Assembly (NCBI GenBank): GCA_947498455.1
Contig: CANMKK010000014.1
Span: 1 to 64,000 of the forward strand
Source of the DNA: an uncultured Aquimarina sp.
Lineage (GTDB): Bacteria > Bacteroidota > Bacteroidia > Flavobacteriales > Flavobacteriaceae
Length of the DNA: 64,000 nucleotides
Direction of reading: 5' to 3'
Under the pieces are notes generated by a model that saw nothing but the letters and a program-made list of their open reading frames with translations, was not told the DNA's origin and did not search any database. Shown piece by piece: positions 37,138-45,663 of this stretch. The position numbers and the translations under genes were made by a program. The stretch's first letter is position 1; each line of letters starts with the position of its first letter.

Positions 37138-38160
37138 ATGAATTTGAAGAAATATTACTTGTTGCTAGCTATAATGGTCTCGCAATTTGCTTTTTCTCAG
37201 GAAGGAATTCCTGTGTATGCGGATTATCTGTCAGATAATTTATATTTAGTGCATCCATCTATGGCGGGTGCGGCAAATGCTAATAAAATTAGGCTAACCG
37301 CTAGAAAGCAATGGTTTGATGTTGATAATGCACCCAGTACTCAATCTGCTAATTTAAATTTTAGAATTGGTGATAAAGTTGGACTAGGAGCAATCATATA
37401 TGATGATGAAAATGGCCGTTTTACGCAAACGGGTGTATACGCAACATTTGCTTACCATTTATTGTTTTCCAGAGACCGAACCGATCTAAATATGCTTTCC
37501 TTTGGGTTAAGTGGAGCTTTTATACAATCTAATGTGGATTTTGATGGACTCGAAGTGGATTTTGATCCAGTTATTCTTGATAGACAAGGAAGGGTTCAAA
37601 AAGATGGATATTTTAACGTGGATGTAGGGATGTCTTATAATTATTTGGAGTGGTTTGCCCATTTTACGGTAAAAAATATATTGCCAACAGAAAGGGATAT
37701 TTTTATTGCTACAGATCCGCCAATAAGAGAATCTAATAATCAAAGGAGATATGTTTTTTCTTTAGGACGTACTTTTGGATTGGGTAATGGAAATTGGAGT
37801 TTAGAACCTTCTTTATTATATCAGGCAACAGATCAAACAAAAGAAGCCGCTATTGATGTTAATTTAAAACTGTATAGAAGATTTGGTGATAATGTAACAT
37901 TGTGGGGTGGTTTATCCTATAGAAGGAACTTTGATGGAGCAGAATTTTCGCAAACAGGAATAGAGATTGAAAGTCAGAAATTACAATATGTAACTCCTTT
38001 TATGGGAGTTAATTTAAATAGATGGATGTTTGGATATACGTATAGTTACCAATCTAATTCTGTGGTATTGACAAATGGAGGTTTTCATCAGTTGACAATA
38101 GGGTATGATTTCGGTAAGAGAGAAGAGCGATGGAACTGTCATTGTCCGGCTGTGAATTAA
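37138..38160 (+). CDS. PorP/SprF family type IX secretion outer-membrane protein
   Basis: This 340-residue protein has a signal peptide (about 1-20, ending FSQ) and a beta-barrel of the PorP/SprF type. Typical parts are HPSMAGAANANKIRLTARKQW near the start and GAIIYDDENGRFTQTGVYATFAYH, with alternating amphipathic strands to the end. PorP/SprF proteins take part in type IX secretion or surface anchoring of specific partners, often next to a gliding adhesin gene. No such partner lies here. A TATCTTTG box at 37004-37011 could be the -7 element of a long leader. Confidence 0.88.
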   Translation: MNLKKYYLLLAIMVSQFAFSQEGIPVYADYLSDNLYLVHPSMAGAANANKIRLTARKQWFDVDNAPSTQSANLNFRIGDKVGLGAIIYDDENGRFTQTGVYATFAYHLLFSRDRTDLNMLSFGLSGAFIQSNVDFDGLEVDFDPVILDRQGRVQKDGYFNVDVGMSYNYLEWFAHFTVKNILPTERDIFIATDPPIRESNNQRRYVFSLGRTFGLGNGNWSLEPSLLYQATDQTKEAAIDVNLKLYRRFGDNVTLWGGLSYRRNFDGAEFSQTGIEIESQKLQYVTPFMGVNLNRWMFGYTYSYQSNSVVLTNGGFHQLTIGYDFGKREERWNCHCPAVN

Positions 38161-38185
38161 GATAGTACGTTACTTTATAAATATA

Positions 38186-38223
38186 TACAACAAAAGCGAG
38201 TTTTTTAACTCGCTTTTGTTGTA
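38186..38223. terminator. Bidirectional terminator between convergent genes
   Basis: TACAACAAAAGCGAGTT is followed, after a short T loop, by its exact complement AACTCGCTTTTGTTGTA. It can serve both the PorP/SprF gene and the convergent vWA gene. Confidence 0.9.
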
Positions 38224-38243
38224 TAATACCCCCGGCTATTATT

Positions 38244-39416
38244 TTAATTTTCCCAATTAAACGATTTTCTTTTTCCTTGTGTTTTTATGGCATTGAGTAA
38301 AGCGGATTCTAGATTGGATTCAGAATTTTTCTTGTTGTTTTTGATATAAACCACACGTTTTTTGTTTAGTTCCTGTATCTGTTCTTGGATTTCTTTCCTT
38401 TCTTTACTTTTTTTATCGATATATGTTTTTATTTCTTTTTTGGTTTTTCCTTTTAATTCTTGTGGTAATTGATCGCTTGCTATTTCTTCCAATTCGAAAC
38501 TTTGATCTTCTGCGGCATCTACCAGATCCCAGCTTTTATTTTTATAAAAACCTGAGCTTTTACTAATAGTTCTACTAACTGCATTTGCAGTTCCGTATGA
38601 ACTGGCATTTTTATCTTGTTCAGCTTGTAAGTTTATTTTTTTAGCACCTTCGTTCCCATAGTGGATATACGTATTGTTTAGTTTTTTGTTTAATTGTAAG
38701 ATGATATCGTCGTATGGAGTAACAATATGGATAGTCTCTTTATTGTGATCAATGGCGGTATATTCTCCTTGAGTAAGATCTGCTCCATGTTTCCAGGAAG
38801 TTTCAATACCTTGTTGGTAGTTGCCGCAGAAAATAGTATTTATTGTAATGTCCTTTTCTTTAGCGTCTGTTGCGGCATCTTTATAGTCTACAGATCCTTG
38901 TGTAAAAGGTTCATTACCTGCTATGAAAATTAATTTTAAATCATCGTTGTTTTTTCTCCAGTCTAACTGATTGATGGAAGTGTTAATTACTTTACCACAA
39001 TATTCATTTCCTCCATTTGTTCTTAATGAAAATAGTTCTTTCGATATCTGATCTAAATCTTCTGAAAAAGGAAGTACTTGGCGTATATGACCCTCTTTTG
39101 ATGGTAACCCGTCATTACCATATTCATACAATGCTATTTGTAGTTTTATTTTGTAGTGTCCACATTTAGCATATGATAACTCATTTACTATTTCCCATAG
39201 TTGAGCTTTGGCTTGGTCAATAAGGCCATCCATACTATTACTCGTATCTAGTAATAAAGCTACCTGAATATTCTTGATATCGGGATCCGTCTTTGATGTG
39301 TAAATTTGTAGAGAATCGTCCATTAGTGCCAATTTGTTATTGTCACTATAATTGGCGCTACAGGAAAAAGGGATGCTTAGTAAACATATCGCACTCCATA
39401 CATATAATGTCTTCAT
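38244..39416 (-). CDS. von Willebrand factor A domain lipoprotein
   Basis: This 390-residue protein has a signal peptide with a lipobox-like end (IPFSC-S, Cys about 19). The vWA domain (about 50-240) begins QVALLLDTSNSMDGLIDQAK with the MIDAS motif DTSNS. It also contains the phrase FIAGNEPFTQGSVDYKDA, seen in flavobacterial vWA proteins. The C-terminal third is charged and helical with KELKGKTKKEIKTYIDKKSK, probably a coiled coil. It is a lone gene. Binding partner and role are unknown. Confidence 0.85.
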   Translation of the reverse strand: MKTLYVWSAICLLSIPFSCSANYSDNNKLALMDDSLQIYTSKTDPDIKNIQVALLLDTSNSMDGLIDQAKAQLWEIVNELSYAKCGHYKIKLQIALYEYGNDGLPSKEGHIRQVLPFSEDLDQISKELFSLRTNGGNEYCGKVINTSINQLDWRKNNDDLKLIFIAGNEPFTQGSVDYKDAATDAKEKDITINTIFCGNYQQGIETSWKHGADLTQGEYTAIDHNKETIHIVTPYDDIILQLNKKLNNTYIHYGNEGAKKINLQAEQDKNASSYGTANAVSRTISKSSGFYKNKSWDLVDAAEDQSFELEEIASDQLPQELKGKTKKEIKTYIDKKSKERKEIQEQIQELNKKRVVYIKNNKKNSESNLESALLNAIKTQGKRKSFNWEN

Positions 39417-39634
39417 ATTATTTCTTTTTTTGTTGGCGTTAAAACTACTGGCATCTTTTTATAAAAAAAACAAACAATGAGTGTGATGCATTGTTGAGTT
39501 AGTAAAAAAGCCTTTTCGATTAGGTAGGTGTACTTTTGAAAGGTGGATTATCGTTTAGAACAGGTGATTATAGTTTTGTCAATTTTAATATCCAATATAA
39601 ATGAAGTAAGTTTACCTTGATAAAAGTGCAAACA

Positions 39635-41848
39635 ATGAAGACGAAAGAGCTGATGATCTTGTTTTTCTGGTTGATTCCGATAATTGGAATTGGTCAGAAT
39701 GAATTGATGACGATAAGAGGTACCGTAAAAGAGGATAAGACTTTTAAGCCTATATACAAGGTAGAAATCCGAGTATTGGCAGGTAATACGTATTATACTA
39801 ACAATCTGGGGGATTTTAGAATACAAGCTAGATTAGGTGACGAAATTATTATCAGTCATGATAGTTTTAATACGATCTATCATACTATAGAAAGTGGTGA
39901 AAGGATAGATGTTAAAGTTCGCGATATACTTGGTACATCTAACATCGAAAAACAAAAGAAGCGTAAAAGATTGTCTGCAGCATACGGATTACATCTTGCT
40001 GAAGCTAAAAACTCGCTAAAGAAAGATGCTACTACTAGTATTGATCATGTAACTAAAGCTCTAGAAACTATAGAAGATGATGACACTTTTGGAGATGAAA
40101 AAAAAGCAGAGCTCTATGAGACATTAGCAGATATTTATGACTATTGGAAACAACCTGATTTAGCAGAAAGTAATTATCTGACAAGTTTGAGTAATAAGTA
40201 TAGTACTGATGTAAAGGTCAAATTAGGGAATGCGCAATTAAGAAGTGGAAATTATAAGGCTTCTTTGCAAACTTTTGTACAATTAGAGAACTCTAGATTA
40301 AGTACATTACAGCGTATCAAAGTGCATGAAGGATTGGGAGATAGTTATAAAGGACAAAATGATTATAAGAAGGCTATTAATAGCTATAATGTTGCGCTAT
40401 CCATTGCCCAAAAGAAAAAATATGATGACACTATTATTGAATTAAATTCTAAGTTGTCGGAAGTGTTACAGGTACAGGGTAATCTTGATAAAGCAGAGGA
40501 GTACCTAGATAATTCAGTAGAATTAGCTGGTCGAAAAGACAAAAAAACATCTGCAAGACAAATGGTCAAAGCAGCAGATTTTTATAATAAAACGAATAGC
40601 TATGAAAAGGAAATACAATCACGTAAGAAAGCGCTAAAGGATATTGATGAGTTCGATGAGGCCGAAGATAATCGTAAATTGAAAGATACAATTACCGCAA
40701 AGGAGATTATTGAAGATGATAAGGCCATTACGTCTCAGGTGCAGAATTATAAAATTGCCAACGCATTTGTTGCTCAGGAGGCTTATGATGAGGCAATACC
40801 ATATCTCAAAGAAAGTATCAAAACAGCCACATCAAAGAATGATCTTGTAGTACAAAAAGATGCTACCAGAAAATTGGGAGAAGTATACCGTGAGAAAGGA
40901 GAACTTAAAAAAGCTTCAGAAGCGTTTGAAGAATATGAAGTAATTATTGATAAATTATATGATCAGAAGGCGCAAGAGATTTCTCAAGCTGCACGTTTTA
41001 GTAGAGAGCTCGCTCAAAAAGCGAATCGCATTGCTACACTAGAAAAAGATAGAGAACTTAATGAGAGTAGGTATAAGCTGGCTTTTGCTTCGCAGGAATT
41101 GGCAAAGGAACAAAGCCAGAAGCAGCGTATTTTTATTTACTCTTTAATGGGGCTTACTTTATTGTTACTATTAGCTGCATATTTGATGTATCGAAATATG
41201 AAGCAACAGCGATATGCTAATAATCTATTAGCTCTTAAATCATTGCGATCACAGATGAACCCTCATTTTATATTTAATGCATTGAATTCTGTGAATACAT
41301 TTATAGCTACTAGTGATGAGAGAGCTGCGAATAAATACCTAACAGATTTTTCATTATTAATGAGAGCGGTTCTAGAAAATAGTGAAGAGGACTTTATACC
41401 ACTCGAAAAAGAGATTGAATTATTGAAGTTGTACGTGCAGTTAGAACATTTTAGATTTCAGGATAAGTTTGATTATGAGATAGAAGTAGATCCTGAAATT
41501 GATATTTCATCATTTACAATACCACCAATGTTATTGCAACCATATATAGAAAATGCGGTTTGGCATGGGTTGAGGTATAAAGATGAAAAGGGGTTGTTAA
41601 GTATTCATCTTTCTAAAACAACTAAAGATTGTTTAGAAGTAGTAATTACCGATGATGGAATTGGAAGAGAAAAATCGAAAGCTCTTAAAACTGCGAATCA
41701 AAAAAAGCAAAATTCTAAAGGGATGAGCAATATTAGGAAGAGGATAGAGATTTTAAATGAAATGTATAAAGATAAGGTAGATGTTTTTATTTCAGACCTT
41801 GATACATCTCATGGTACTCAAGTACGATTAATATTGAAAAAAGAGTAA
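39635..41848 (+). CDS. LytS-type sensor histidine kinase with TPR sensor region
   Basis: This 737-residue kinase has a signal peptide (to about 20), a short CarboxypepD_reg-like beta domain (about 22-95), TPR repeats (about 115-440), a coiled coil, one membrane segment (about 499-520) and a His_kinase domain. The phospho-acceptor is H544 in QMNPHFIFNALNSVNTF, and the ATP site includes PPMLLQPYIENAVWHGL and ITDDGIGREKS. The start at 39635 (MKTKELM) gives the cleanest signal peptide; a TTG 18 bp upstream is less likely. It is followed after 32 bp by its LytTR regulator. Confidence 0.92.
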   Translation: MKTKELMILFFWLIPIIGIGQNELMTIRGTVKEDKTFKPIYKVEIRVLAGNTYYTNNLGDFRIQARLGDEIIISHDSFNTIYHTIESGERIDVKVRDILGTSNIEKQKKRKRLSAAYGLHLAEAKNSLKKDATTSIDHVTKALETIEDDDTFGDEKKAELYETLADIYDYWKQPDLAESNYLTSLSNKYSTDVKVKLGNAQLRSGNYKASLQTFVQLENSRLSTLQRIKVHEGLGDSYKGQNDYKKAINSYNVALSIAQKKKYDDTIIELNSKLSEVLQVQGNLDKAEEYLDNSVELAGRKDKKTSARQMVKAADFYNKTNSYEKEIQSRKKALKDIDEFDEAEDNRKLKDTITAKEIIEDDKAITSQVQNYKIANAFVAQEAYDEAIPYLKESIKTATSKNDLVVQKDATRKLGEVYREKGELKKASEAFEEYEVIIDKLYDQKAQEISQAARFSRELAQKANRIATLEKDRELNESRYKLAFASQELAKEQSQKQRIFIYSLMGLTLLLLLAAYLMYRNMKQQRYANNLLALKSLRSQMNPHFIFNALNSVNTFIATSDERAANKYLTDFSLLMRAVLENSEEDFIPLEKEIELLKLYVQLEHFRFQDKFDYEIEVDPEIDISSFTIPPMLLQPYIENAVWHGLRYKDEKGLLSIHLSKTTKDCLEVVITDDGIGREKSKALKTANQKKQNSKGMSNIRKRIEILNEMYKDKVDVFISDLDTSHGTQVRLILKKE

Positions 41849-41880
41849 AAACAAATTTTAAATCAAATTAAATTAGTATT

Positions 41881-42615
41881 GTGAATTTAACCGCGATTAT
41901 TGTTGATGACGAAGCTAATAGTAGGGCAATTCTAAGGAATTATATTGCTAAATACTGCCCAATTGTTCAAATTTTAGGAGAGGCTGCAAGTGTGCAGGAA
42001 ACATTAACCTTATTAGAATCTAATGAACCAGATATGTTGTTTCTTGATGTCGAAATGCCATATGGTAATGCGTTTGATTTATTAGAGCAAGTTCCGAACC
42101 GCACATTCGAAACAGTATTTGTAACTGCATATGATCACTATGCTGTGGATGCCTTAAACGCTCAAGCAACTTATTATTTATTGAAGCCGATTGCAATTGA
42201 CAATCTTATTAAAGCGGTAGATCATGTGCAACATATCAAAGAACTTGAAAAGGAACTACAGGATAAAGTAATAACACCAAAGAGGACGCAAACGGTGGAT
42301 GGAAAGATTACGATTCCTCAACAAGATGGTTTCGAAGTCTTGCAAGTTTCAGATATTTTATATTGTCAGGCAGATGATAATTATACCAAAATATACCTAA
42401 ATCAAGGTCAGAAATTGGTTAGTAAAACGCTGAAGTATTTCGAAGAATCATTATCAGAACAAGGTTTTGTCAGAATTCATAAGAGTTATCTAGTAAATGT
42501 TAATACTGTTGTAAGGTATAAAAAAGGTAAAGGTGGTAGTGTTGTTCTTTCTTCCGGAAAAGAACTAATGGTTTCATCGTCAAAAAAAGGAGCTCTACTA
42601 GATTGTTTTAAATAA
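41881..42615 (+). CDS. LytTR-family response regulator
   Basis: This 244-residue regulator has a receiver domain (1-120) with the phospho-acceptor D56 in DMLFLDVEMP, an acidic pair in VDDE, and conserved T and K in FVTAYDHYA and YLLKPIAI. The LytTR DNA-binding domain covers about 140-240, with YCQADDNYTKIYL and FVRIHKSYLVNVNTV. The start is GTG. It forms an operon with the upstream sensor kinase. Targets are not evident; no LytTR binding repeats were recognised nearby. Confidence 0.93.
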   Translation: MNLTAIIVDDEANSRAILRNYIAKYCPIVQILGEAASVQETLTLLESNEPDMLFLDVEMPYGNAFDLLEQVPNRTFETVFVTAYDHYAVDALNAQATYYLLKPIAIDNLIKAVDHVQHIKELEKELQDKVITPKRTQTVDGKITIPQQDGFEVLQVSDILYCQADDNYTKIYLNQGQKLVSKTLKYFEESLSEQGFVRIHKSYLVNVNTVVRYKKGKGGSVVLSSGKELMVSSSKKGALLDCFK

Positions 42616-42682
42616 TTGTGAATTAAGGAAACTCAATTCCAATGTTATAAATGTTCTTTAATATTAAGTAGTTATTAGCTTT

Positions 42683-43180
42683 TTAGTTCCCTAAATAGGC
42701 TAAACTTTTCTTTCGGATATAAGCTGGAGAATCTTCAAATAAAGTTTTGACTTGATTGTCCCAGTCTTTTATGATGTCGAAATAACTAGAATTGACAACG
42801 GCCATTATTTTTCCGCAATCATCACATATATGTTTCTCATACCCTAAAAAATAATGGGCAAATTCATGAAAAGCAACCACCTTTAAAATTTCCTGGTCCA
42901 GAAGCGCTACCCAATTGATTACAATATTTTCAACCTTATTGTTTTTGTCTCTGGTTAGCATTCCGAGAGTTGAAGAATTTGGAGCTAGATGTAAAGTATC
43001 TACAATATCAATATTTTTAAGCTTAAACAGCTTATCGTGATATTCAATTTTATATTCTTTGCAGTATTCAAAGAATGTGTCTAAATGCGGTTTTAGTCGT
43101 CCATCTATTTTTACATCATTTTGAGCAATCATAAAAGTTACACAAAATAATCCAAAAAGCGTTAATAGGCCTTTCTTCAT
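42683..43180 (-). CDS. Small secreted putative metallopeptidase (HExxH)
   Basis: This 165-residue protein has a signal peptide (about 1-20, ending MIAQ). A zinc-binding type motif H105-E-F-A-H109 lies in VVAFHEFAHYFLGYEKH, with a third His at 117. C119 and C122 follow in CDDCGKIM. The short length and the HExxH plus KIM pattern resemble minimal zincins seen in Bacteroidota. Family and substrate are not known to me. It is convergent with the LytTR regulator gene (67-bp gap). Confidence 0.72.
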   Translation of the reverse strand: MKKGLLTLFGLFCVTFMIAQNDVKIDGRLKPHLDTFFEYCKEYKIEYHDKLFKLKNIDIVDTLHLAPNSSTLGMLTRDKNNKVENIVINWVALLDQEILKVVAFHEFAHYFLGYEKHICDDCGKIMAVVNSSYFDIIKDWDNQVKTLFEDSPAYIRKKSLAYLGN

Positions 43181-43328
43181 AATTTCAGGGGTATGGGGTT
43201 TAGGGTAATAACCGAAATTAAAAGATTAATTATCAGTTGATTATGTCGAATAAAGGAAAAATAAATTACAAAAACACGATAAAAAGTGTTAAAATTCGTT
43301 AAAAGGTGTTTTTTGATTATTAAATAGT

Positions 43329-43357
43329 AAAAAAAGTAGGATTAAAACTACTTTTTA
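43329..43357 (-). terminator. Terminator at the 3' end of murI
   Basis: AAAAAGTAG pairs with CTACTTTTT around GATTAAAA. On the minus strand it overlaps the murI stop codon and is followed by T-rich sequence. Confidence 0.7.
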
Positions 43358-44143
43358 AAAATCAAGAAACTGGGATTTAATAAGTTGGTTGCTTTTTTTT
43401 AGAATTTTTGTTAACGTGTTTACTGAAGAATTTGTGAAAAATGTATAAGTTCCTTTGTTGAGGTTGGTGTTTAGAACCTTGTTTCTTTGAAGAACTGTTT
43501 TGGTTTGTCGAGCTACTGCTTCACCCGAGTCAATGATGACAATATTGTCAGGTAGTATTTTTTTTAAAATAGGGATTAAGTAAGGGTAGTGACTACATCC
43601 TAAAACGAGATAATCGATGTTTTTTTCTACCATTGGTTGTGTGTATGATGTGAGCAAGTCAACCATTTCAGGGGTATCAATTTTATCTTTTTCTATAAGA
43701 TCAACAAGACCTGTTCCAACCACTTCTATTACTTCTGTAGCATCCGTATATAGCCCCGATGTTTTCGCAAATAGCTCACTAGATAGCGTGCCTTTTGTTG
43801 CTAGAATTCCAATTTTTTGTGTTTTGGAGTTAATCGCTGCAGGTTTTATAGCGGGTTCAATACCAATAAAAGGAATATCGAATTGTTCTCTTAGTATTTT
43901 TATGGCATTGGTGGTCGCGGTATTGCAAGCTACTACTATTATCTTACAGTCTAATTCTATAAGCTTTTTTGTGTTTTTTATACTTAAAGAAATGATTTCA
44001 TCCCTACTTCTATTTCCGTAGGGGGCGTATTTGCTATCGGCTAAATAAATAGTATCTTCATTAGGCAATGCAAGTGCAATTTCTTGCCATATAGAAGTGC
44101 CTCCAATGCCAGAGTCAAAAATACCGATAGCTTTATTTTTCAT
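43355..44143 (-). CDS. murI: Glutamate racemase
   Basis: MurI makes D-glutamate for peptidoglycan. The 262-residue protein, started at MKNKAIGIFDSGIGGTS, has the first catalytic Cys at C73 (VVACNTATTNA) and the second at C183 (VLGCSHYPYL). D10 and S11 are in the substrate loop. A longer frame with eight extra residues exists, but the family normally starts right before this motif. It lies downstream of skp, beyond a terminator, so it may have its own promoter. Confidence 0.96.
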   Translation of the reverse strand: MKNKAIGIFDSGIGGTSIWQEIALALPNEDTIYLADSKYAPYGNRSRDEIISLSIKNTKKLIELDCKIIVVACNTATTNAIKILREQFDIPFIGIEPAIKPAAINSKTQKIGILATKGTLSSELFAKTSGLYTDATEVIEVVGTGLVDLIEKDKIDTPEMVDLLTSYTQPMVEKNIDYLVLGCSHYPYLIPILKKILPDNIVIIDSGEAVARQTKTVLQRNKVLNTNLNKGTYTFFTNSSVNTLTKILKKSNQLIKSQFLDF

Positions 44144-44170
44144 TAGTTTTAGGTTGTAATGTTTCAAAAA

Positions 44171-44202
44171 TAAAAAAACAGTAGAACCTAAGTCCTACTG
44201 TT
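44171..44202 (-). terminator. Terminator after skp
   Basis: AACAGTAG pairs with CTACTGTT. Read on the minus strand, the hairpin is followed by a T-run (TTTTTTTATTTTT). It closes the bamA-ompH-skp transcript. Confidence 0.8.
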
Positions 44203-44230
44203 CTTTATATTTTATGAAATTTGTAATTTT

Positions 44231-44740
44231 TTAGATACCTAGATCTTTTTTTACATCCGCCATCAAATCTTTACCATCAGCCATTATAACCCCAGTTCCT
44301 GTCGTAGAATCTAGTACATATGAAAAACCTTGCGCTCTTGCTACTTTCTGAATAGCAGTACGTGCTTTTTCGTATATTGGTTTAAGAAGTTCAATTTCTT
44401 TTTTCTGAAGATCCTGTAATGCATTCTGTCTGTAATCTCCAATGCTTCTTTCTGTTGCCTGAAGTTCTTGTTGTCTTTTTAGATTTTCTTCTTGAGTTTT
44501 AGTCTCTTGTTCTTGAGTATATTTTTTGGCAGTATTTTGTAATTCTAATGCCATATTTCTAATCTCTGCTTCGTATGTTTTGTTTAGCTTTTCAATTTCA
44601 CTTTTTGCAGCTTTAAAAGAAGGCATAGATTCTACAAGTTCCTGAGATGCTATATGCGCTACCTTAGATTGAGCACTTACGAAACTAAATGTTCCAAGTG
44701 TTAATGCGCAAGCTACTAATAGGGTTCTAAACTTTTTCAT
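44231..44740 (-). CDS. OmpH/Skp family periplasmic chaperone, second
   Basis: Skp-like chaperones hold unfolded outer-membrane proteins in the periplasm for BamA. The 169-residue protein has a signal peptide ending VSAQ, SKVAHIASQELVESMPSFK at the mature start, a long coiled-coil of two helices (about 45-130) and a closing strand AQGFSYVLDSTTGTGVI. It follows the first OmpH gene by 38 bp. A terminator lies just after the stop. Confidence 0.92.
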   Translation of the reverse strand: MKKFRTLLVACALTLGTFSFVSAQSKVAHIASQELVESMPSFKAAKSEIEKLNKTYEAEIRNMALELQNTAKKYTQEQETKTQEENLKRQQELQATERSIGDYRQNALQDLQKKEIELLKPIYEKARTAIQKVARAQGFSYVLDSTTGTGVIMADGKDLMADVKKDLGI

Positions 44741-44778
44741 TTTTAAGTAATATTTAGTGTGTTATAGATTATTTTTTT

Positions 44779-45627
44779 TCAATTATTTTCTTCTGATGTG
44801 CCATTGCTATCATCAGGAGTTTCTTTTTCGAGTTGCCCTTTTAAGGCTTTAATAGAGTCTCTTTTTCTTTTTTGTGCAGCTAATAGTTTAGCTCTTCTTT
44901 CTTCGTATTCTTTCTTTTTTGCCGCTCTGATAGAATCTCTTGCCGCTTTCCTTTCTTCTAGTAAACGTTCTCTGTCAGCTTGTTTTTGAGAAACTGCTCT
45001 TTCTCTATCAGTTACTTCGTTTTCTTGCTCAGCATTTCGTTTCTCAGCTCTTTCCAGTTCTTTTTTCTCTTTTTTGCTGTTTATTTGTTTTCTTTTAGAA
45101 GCTCTATTTATTCTAAGTAATATTTGATCGCTTATGTCATGTCTGTCTGCAGAATAAAGCATTACGAGATCAGCAGATTTGTCAAATATAAAATCATACT
45201 TTTTGTTTTTAGCAACTTCTTGAACAGCTACGAAAACCTGATCCTGAATAGGCTGAACGAGCCTTTTTTTCTGAATGAACAAATCTCCATTGGGACCAAA
45301 CCTTTTTTGTTGGTATTCTAATATTTCTTTTTCTTTAAATAGAATATCTTCTTCTCTTTCTTCAATAAGTTCTTTGGTCAGTAGCACACGTTCATTATTG
45401 AGATCTTTCCTCATTTGTTCTACATCTTTTAGTTCAGCTTCAATTTCTACTTTCCACTTCTGTACTTTAGTGTCTAGGTCAGCCGAAGCCTCCTTGTATT
45501 CGGGAACATTTTCTAAGATATATTCCATGTCAATATATCCAATTCTTATACCTTTTTGCGCTTCTGCAGAGTTGAAAAAAGTTGACCAAAGAATAGTTGC
45601 CAATACTAAAAGAACTCTTGTTTTCAT
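44779..45627 (-). CDS. OmpH/Skp family periplasmic chaperone, first, with charged C-terminal extension
   Basis: The N-terminal 170 residues match OmpH/Skp: signal peptide ending AEAQ, GIRIGYIDMEYILENVPEY, a coiled-coil arm, and KKYDFIFDKSADLVMLYS. Unlike the next gene, it has about 100 extra residues rich in Arg, Lys and Glu (for example REEERAEKRNAE-type stretches), probably a long helix. It lies 36 bp after bamA. The extension may give a longer tentacle or bind the envelope; this is inference. Confidence 0.9.
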   Translation of the reverse strand: MKTRVLLVLATILWSTFFNSAEAQKGIRIGYIDMEYILENVPEYKEASADLDTKVQKWKVEIEAELKDVEQMRKDLNNERVLLTKELIEEREEDILFKEKEILEYQQKRFGPNGDLFIQKKRLVQPIQDQVFVAVQEVAKNKKYDFIFDKSADLVMLYSADRHDISDQILLRINRASKRKQINSKKEKKELERAEKRNAEQENEVTDRERAVSQKQADRERLLEERKAARDSIRAAKKKEYEERRAKLLAAQKRKRDSIKALKGQLEKETPDDSNGTSEENN

Positions 45628-45663
45628 AATCCTGTTTTGTTTATAGAAATAATCGTGCCAAAA

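Noticed and set aside
43617-44021. 134-codon plus-strand frame opposite murI
   Set aside because: It lies wholly antisense to a gene with intact catalytic motifs and has a composition expected from a shadow frame.
45275-45646. 123-codon plus-strand frame opposite the first OmpH gene
   Set aside because: A Ser-rich shadow that results from Lys/Glu-rich coiled-coil codons on the other strand.
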